Assembly (NCBI RefSeq): GCF_964656455.1
Contig: NC_135719.1
Coordinates: forward strand, 6,985,163 to 7,049,162
DNA length: 64,000 nucleotides
Direction: 5' to 3'
Source: Halichoerus grypus
Lineage: Eukaryota; Chordata; Mammalia; Carnivora; Phocidae
Positions 60,385 to 64,000 of this stretch are shown in pieces. The stretch's first letter is position 1. Every line of letters starts with the position of its first letter. The translations under genes and the position numbers were made by a program. Below the pieces are notes generated by a model. The model saw only the letters and a list, made by a program, of their open reading frames with translations. It had not been told where the DNA came from and searched no databases.

Positions 60385-60690
60385 AAGGCACTACCAGGAA
60401 CTTGTTAGAAATGCAGATTCTTGGGGCGCCTGGGTGGCTCAGTCGGTTAAGCGTCTGCCTTCGGCTCAGGTCATGATCCCAGGGTCCTGGGATCGAGCCC
60501 TCCATCGGGCTCCCTGCTCCGCGGGAAGCCTGCTTCTCCCTCTCCCACTCCCCCTGCTTGTGTTCCCTCTCTCGCTGTGTCTCTCTCTGTCAAATAAATA
60601 AATAAAATAAAATAAAAATGCAGATTCTTGGGCCTTATCCAAGACCCACAGAATCAGACACCTGCATTTTAACAAGGGTCTTCTGGGGAC
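60385..60690. mobile_element. MER5A-like DNA transposon split by a SINE
   Basis: 'ggaacttgttagaaatgcag' before the SINE and 'cacagaatcagacacctgca' with 'ttttaacaagggtcttctgg' after it are the two sides of a MER5A-type element. Confidence 0.7.
60409..60628 (+). mobile_element. Young SINEC
   Basis: Plus-strand body 60426-60611. TSD aaatgcagattcttggg (17 bp, perfect) occurs at 60409-60425 and 60612-60628. Inserted in the MER5A. Confidence 0.95.
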
Positions 60691-61704
60691 TCGCGTGCAT
60701 AGTCAAGGATGAGGACTAGTCGCATCCATGCAGGATGTAATAAAAGGTATCAAAACAGATCCAGCAACTGCCACGCCATCCAGGCAAAGGAAGAGACTGG
60801 AAATTCAGAAAGGTGTACAGTTAACAGGAAACAGAAACTACTCTGGCTGTTTTCAGTTGAACAGGATTTGTTACTGGATATTAGGTGTTTACAACGCTGT
60901 CGGAAGGGCCCAGAACATCCCGGCAGACCCTCCAGGGAGCTGCTGCCCCTGTCCGCTCAGGAAGGCTGGGCTTTCAGAGCGAGTGTGGGTGTGGGTGACC
61001 TCAGACCCCTGCCTCTCCTTGACCCCAGGGTGGGGACACTGCTGCCCCTACCACAACCGCCTTTCAACACCACGGAGCTGGAGAAACTCCAACATCTCCC
61101 CGGCCAAAGCAGCGGGGTGGAGATGGTCTCTTCTTCCTTCCCAGTCTACTTGGTGAGACCTTACATAGGGCCGGGAATGCCTTGGGCTTTGAAGTCAAGT
61201 GATGGGGGGAGGGCTGGCAGAGTTCAGGGTGCCCATCGGAAGAGGAGAGTGCCCAGCTGCAGGAAAGGCGTGAACTTGCTCCAAGCCACCTCTCAGGCCG
61301 GGTTCTACATGAGAGATCTTGGGAGCGAAGTACCTATGGCGTCTCCAGGAGCTCGGGTAGAACATCTTTGGACAGATGGTGGTACCTGCTTCTGCTTCCT
61401 GCCAGGAGGGGCTGGGAGGAGGGAGGCTGGTGGAGGAGGGCAGGGGCAGTCAGGGTTGGGTAAGCCATGCTGCTGGCATCTGGTGGGGCCAGGGTCAGTG
61501 GGGCATCCCCAAGGTTCCTGTGGCTCAGTGGGCACTAGGGAAGGAGCCCCATCCTATCCCCCCGCCTTCCCACCACGCTTGAGAGAGGCTGCAGACGGGC
61601 AGGGAGAAGTGCAGGACAGCCAGATTGAAGTTTTGTTATGGGTTTGGCTGGACTTTGGATCCCTGAAAGAGAGTGCTAACTATCCAAATGGGACTTATTC
61701 TTAG
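60691..61704. other. Intergenic DNA with an uncalled 331-codon frame
   Basis: An open plus-strand frame spans 60709-61704. Its translation has Gly/Pro/Arg-rich, non-domain-like composition, no recognisable family, and ends at L1-derived DNA. I do not call a gene. Confidence 0.4.
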
Positions 61705-61839
61705 AAGTCAATAGGGGACGGGGATGAAGGAGGGCACTTGTCGTGATGAGCACCGGGTGATGGATGGGAGTGTTGGATCACTATATTGTACACCTGACAG
61801 TAATATTACACTATATATTAACTAAAAAAAAAAAAAAAA
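61705..61839 (+). mobile_element. 5'-truncated carnivore L1 3' UTR end
   Basis: 'ggagggcacttgtcgtgatg' and 'agcaccgggtgatgg', followed by 'acactatatattaactaa' and an A tail, form the terminal carnivore L1 3' UTR on the plus strand. Confidence 0.8.
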
Positions 61840-62065
61840 TCCAAAAAATTTTATTTATTTATTTTTTTAAAAGATTTTATTTATTTGACAGAGAGAGATA
61901 GCGAGAGCAGGAACAGAAGCAGGGGGAGTGGGAGAGGGAGAAGCGGGCTTCCCACCGAGCAGGTAGCCCAATGCGGGGCTCGATCCCAGGACCCTGGGAT
62001 CATGACCTGAGCCAAAGGCAGATGCTTAATGACGGAGCCACCCAGGCGCCCTTCCAAAAAATTTT
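61840..62065 (-). mobile_element. SINEC
   Basis: Minus-strand body 61853-62052. TSD tccaaaaaatttt (13 bp, perfect) occurs at 61840-61852 and 62053-62065, directly after the L1 A tail. Confidence 0.93.
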
Positions 62066-63720
62066 TAAAAAGTAACAACAAAGCCATGGTGTCTTCCTGG
62101 GCTGGAGGTTCAGCGGTGTAGAAAGGGAGGCCTGACATCGTTGATTTGAGGCAGTGATGAGAGGAAAATAAAACCAGATCCTGTCAGACTCCATCCAAGT
62201 TCAGCCTGTTCCCTGAAACTTGTCCCTCACCGAGGGGGCTGCACAGAGCTGGCTATGTCCTTGGGGGGCCTGTGAGGGGGGTGGGCCTGCACTCCGCTGG
62301 TTGTGTCCTGGGAGGCCCTGGGCCCACGTGGTGACCCAGTTTCCTGCCTCCGTCAGAGCGATGTGAGCTCTGATTATAGGGGGTGTGAGGGCTCTAAATG
62401 ACTGCAAAGTACTTTTCAATCAGACAGAAAATAGGTGAGAAATGCATTTCCGTTAATGCTCCAATTATCCCAATCCTGACAGGACAAAAAAAAAAAAAAA
62501 AAGTGCCTGCTCCCAGGGACGGGCTGTCAGGATCCCCTGATTGTCCTCTGCTGGAAGCAGCTTTGTCCTCGACTCACACGGCTCAGGGGCTGGAGAGCTC
62601 CATCTTCAGGGGGCCCGGGAAGCAGAGCCCAAGAAGGGAGCCCCTTCAGCCCGTCTGTGCAGGGCCCACCCAGGGCGCACCTGCAGCCCCCCAGGCCCCT
62701 GCTGTGAGACTCAGCAGCCTTGGTGCTTCTCGGCTCTCTCCCACCCAGAAATAGCAGTTTGCCTCCTGCACCCCGAAAACACACACGGGTGCCCCTGTTC
62801 TGTGGTAGTACCGATGCTATTACAATGGACTTTTCCAGAATTTGTCTCTTCCGCTAGCCTCTAAGCTGCTTAGGGCAGCGACCGGGTTTCGCACATATTG
62901 TATCTGAGTGTTGATAGATTTTCAAGGAAGGAGGGAGGGAAGAGAGACCCCTGAGGGATAGACTCTTGAGTCATTTGGCTTTTTAATTTAATTTTTGGCT
63001 GCAAATTTTTAACAATCTGGCTTAATCTACAGTTGAGTGGATTTAAGGGAGTAGGAGGACAGGTGATTGGCTCCTACAGAACATTTTCTGATTAAAATCA
63101 CAGGAAAAAAAAAAAAAAGCTTTTGAAAAGTAACGCTGATGATGGCGGCAAGATGGGCCCGCACCTGCATTCACCACTGTGTTCCCGGCCGGGTCCCCAC
63201 AGCCCAGAGCCTGAGGGAGCACTGTGAGGGGAGGAGGGGCCCCCTGCGCGAGCACCTGCTGTGCGAGCGCAGTACCCGCTCATCTTAGCAAATGCCCTAA
63301 CAGCCCTCAGAGGGGGAGAAGCAGAGGTTCAGATGGATGCAGAGCTGGTCTCCAAAGACCAAGCTCGTCCCCCCTCAGCAGGCTAGAAGGCATGGGCAGC
63401 CGGAGGAGCCCTGGGGAAGGCACGGGGTTGGGGGAGAAGAGCCCATTGCATTTCTGGGACACCCCTGAGGCTCTCCCCCAACGCGGTCACTCGTGTCTCA
63501 GGACCTGGGCTTTCCTCCGGTCATACACGGCCCGCAGGCTCCTGGGACGCCAGAGCTACATCCCACTCAACCCCCTCTTTGACCTGAGGGGGAAACTGAG
63601 ATCTGATGGGGGAAGGGGAGTGTGGCCTGGCAGCCTGTGTGTGGAGTCTTTGCTCAACTGGGTCTCGTCGACATTTGTTCCGCTGGCCAGGGCCCCCTGG
63701 ACACTCTGCTGCCCCTTAGT
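62066..63720. other. Unique intergenic DNA, no gene recognised
   Basis: Mostly GC-rich with A tracts at 62486-62502 and 63105-63118. 62380-62480 is AT-rich and could be conserved non-coding DNA. The 181-codon frame at 63224-63769 is not protein-like. Confidence 0.4.
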
Positions 63721-64000
63721 TGACATTTCGTTTCCGCTCAAGGGGATTACGCAAATCCAAGGTGGTTAAGCTGCCTCGGGGCACTATGGAAACAGAACAC
63801 TGCGCTCTGTCTGCCCCCTCCTTCCAGCCAAGCAATAAAGACACGGAGGCCAGCTTCTCTGGCAAGACTTGTTATGCTAAATCGCAGAGCATGTGCCCAA
63901 TTTAATTCGAACCCGGGCAGGCAGAGGGGAGAAGCCAGATTGATTACCGGAACAAATTTCCGAGCCAAGTCAGATGTCTTCCCCCAAATATTGGACCATC
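63721..64000. promoter_or_regulatory. Candidate conserved non-coding element at window edge
   Basis: Unique sequence with a bZIP/C-EBP-type core attacgcaaat (63746-63756), a tgttatgctaaatcg stretch near 63870 and ttaattcgaa near 63902. The base composition is unlike neighbouring DNA. Cut by the window end. Inference only. Confidence 0.3.

Noticed and set aside
60380..60601. Recurring peptide KRLPSAQVMIPGSWDRA in many short frames across the window
   Set aside because: It is the translation of the SINEC body in one frame, not a gene family. The other recurring peptide (DFIYL.ERE) is the opposite strand of the same SINE.
60709..61704. 331-codon open frame, + strand
   Set aside because: Low-complexity Gly/Pro/Arg-rich translation, no recognisable domain, partly overlapped by other open frames, and it ends at L1-derived sequence. 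Likely chance in GC-rich DNA. Conservation of frame across species would be needed to revive it.
63224..63769. 181-codon open frame, + strand
   Set aside because: No domain, overlapping frames on the other strand, no splice or promoter support.

Overview
This is a window of nuclear DNA from a carnivoran mammal. About three dozen tRNA-derived SINEs of the carnivore SINEC type are scattered on both strands, many still flanked by recognisable target-site duplications (TSDs), together with carnivore-type L1 3' ends. The SINE head (CGCCTGGGTGGCTCAGTCG...) fits a caniform, non-dog lineage (bear, seal or mustelid) better than dog; that is inference from remembered consensus sequences.

One protein-coding gene is present and complete: DET1 on the + strand. 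A CpG-island promoter and a non-coding first exon lie near 18.8-19.05 kb. Coding exons are at 24977-26059, 28833-29020, 36221-36412 and 39845-40034. They join in frame to exactly 550 codons with GT-AG introns in phases 0, 2 and 2. A poly(A) signal is at 40473. DET1 is the substrate-receptor partner of the CUL4-DDB1-COP1 ubiquitin ligase. No other gene could be supported; the long open frames elsewhere are chance frames in GC-rich or repeat DNA.

Layout. 1-18 kb: intergenic, with an old L1 hit by a younger L1 that carries a perfect 14-bp TSD, SINEs (some nested), MIR/L2/MER5A fossils and microsatellites. 18.7-40.5 kb: DET1, with introns full of SINEs (mostly antisense), old L1s, a MER20 and other DNA transposons. 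40.5-53 kb: downstream intergenic DNA with a CpG-dense patch, an MLT1 LTR split by an odd SINE, a nearly full-length decayed Tigger1 transposon (48059-50253) and L1 fragments. 53-64 kb: GC-richer unique DNA with MIR/L2 fossils and stretches that look like conserved regulatory DNA.

Points most worth a second look: a start-stop upstream ORF (ATGTGA) two bases before the DET1 start codon plus a possible 22-codon uORF in exon 1; a perfect X-box-like palindrome at 5578; a SINE with a duplicated 3' half inside a single TSD; two SINEs inserted at one target giving three TSD copies; and a CpG-dense patch just beyond the DET1 poly(A) site. I found no sign of a new multi-gene system.
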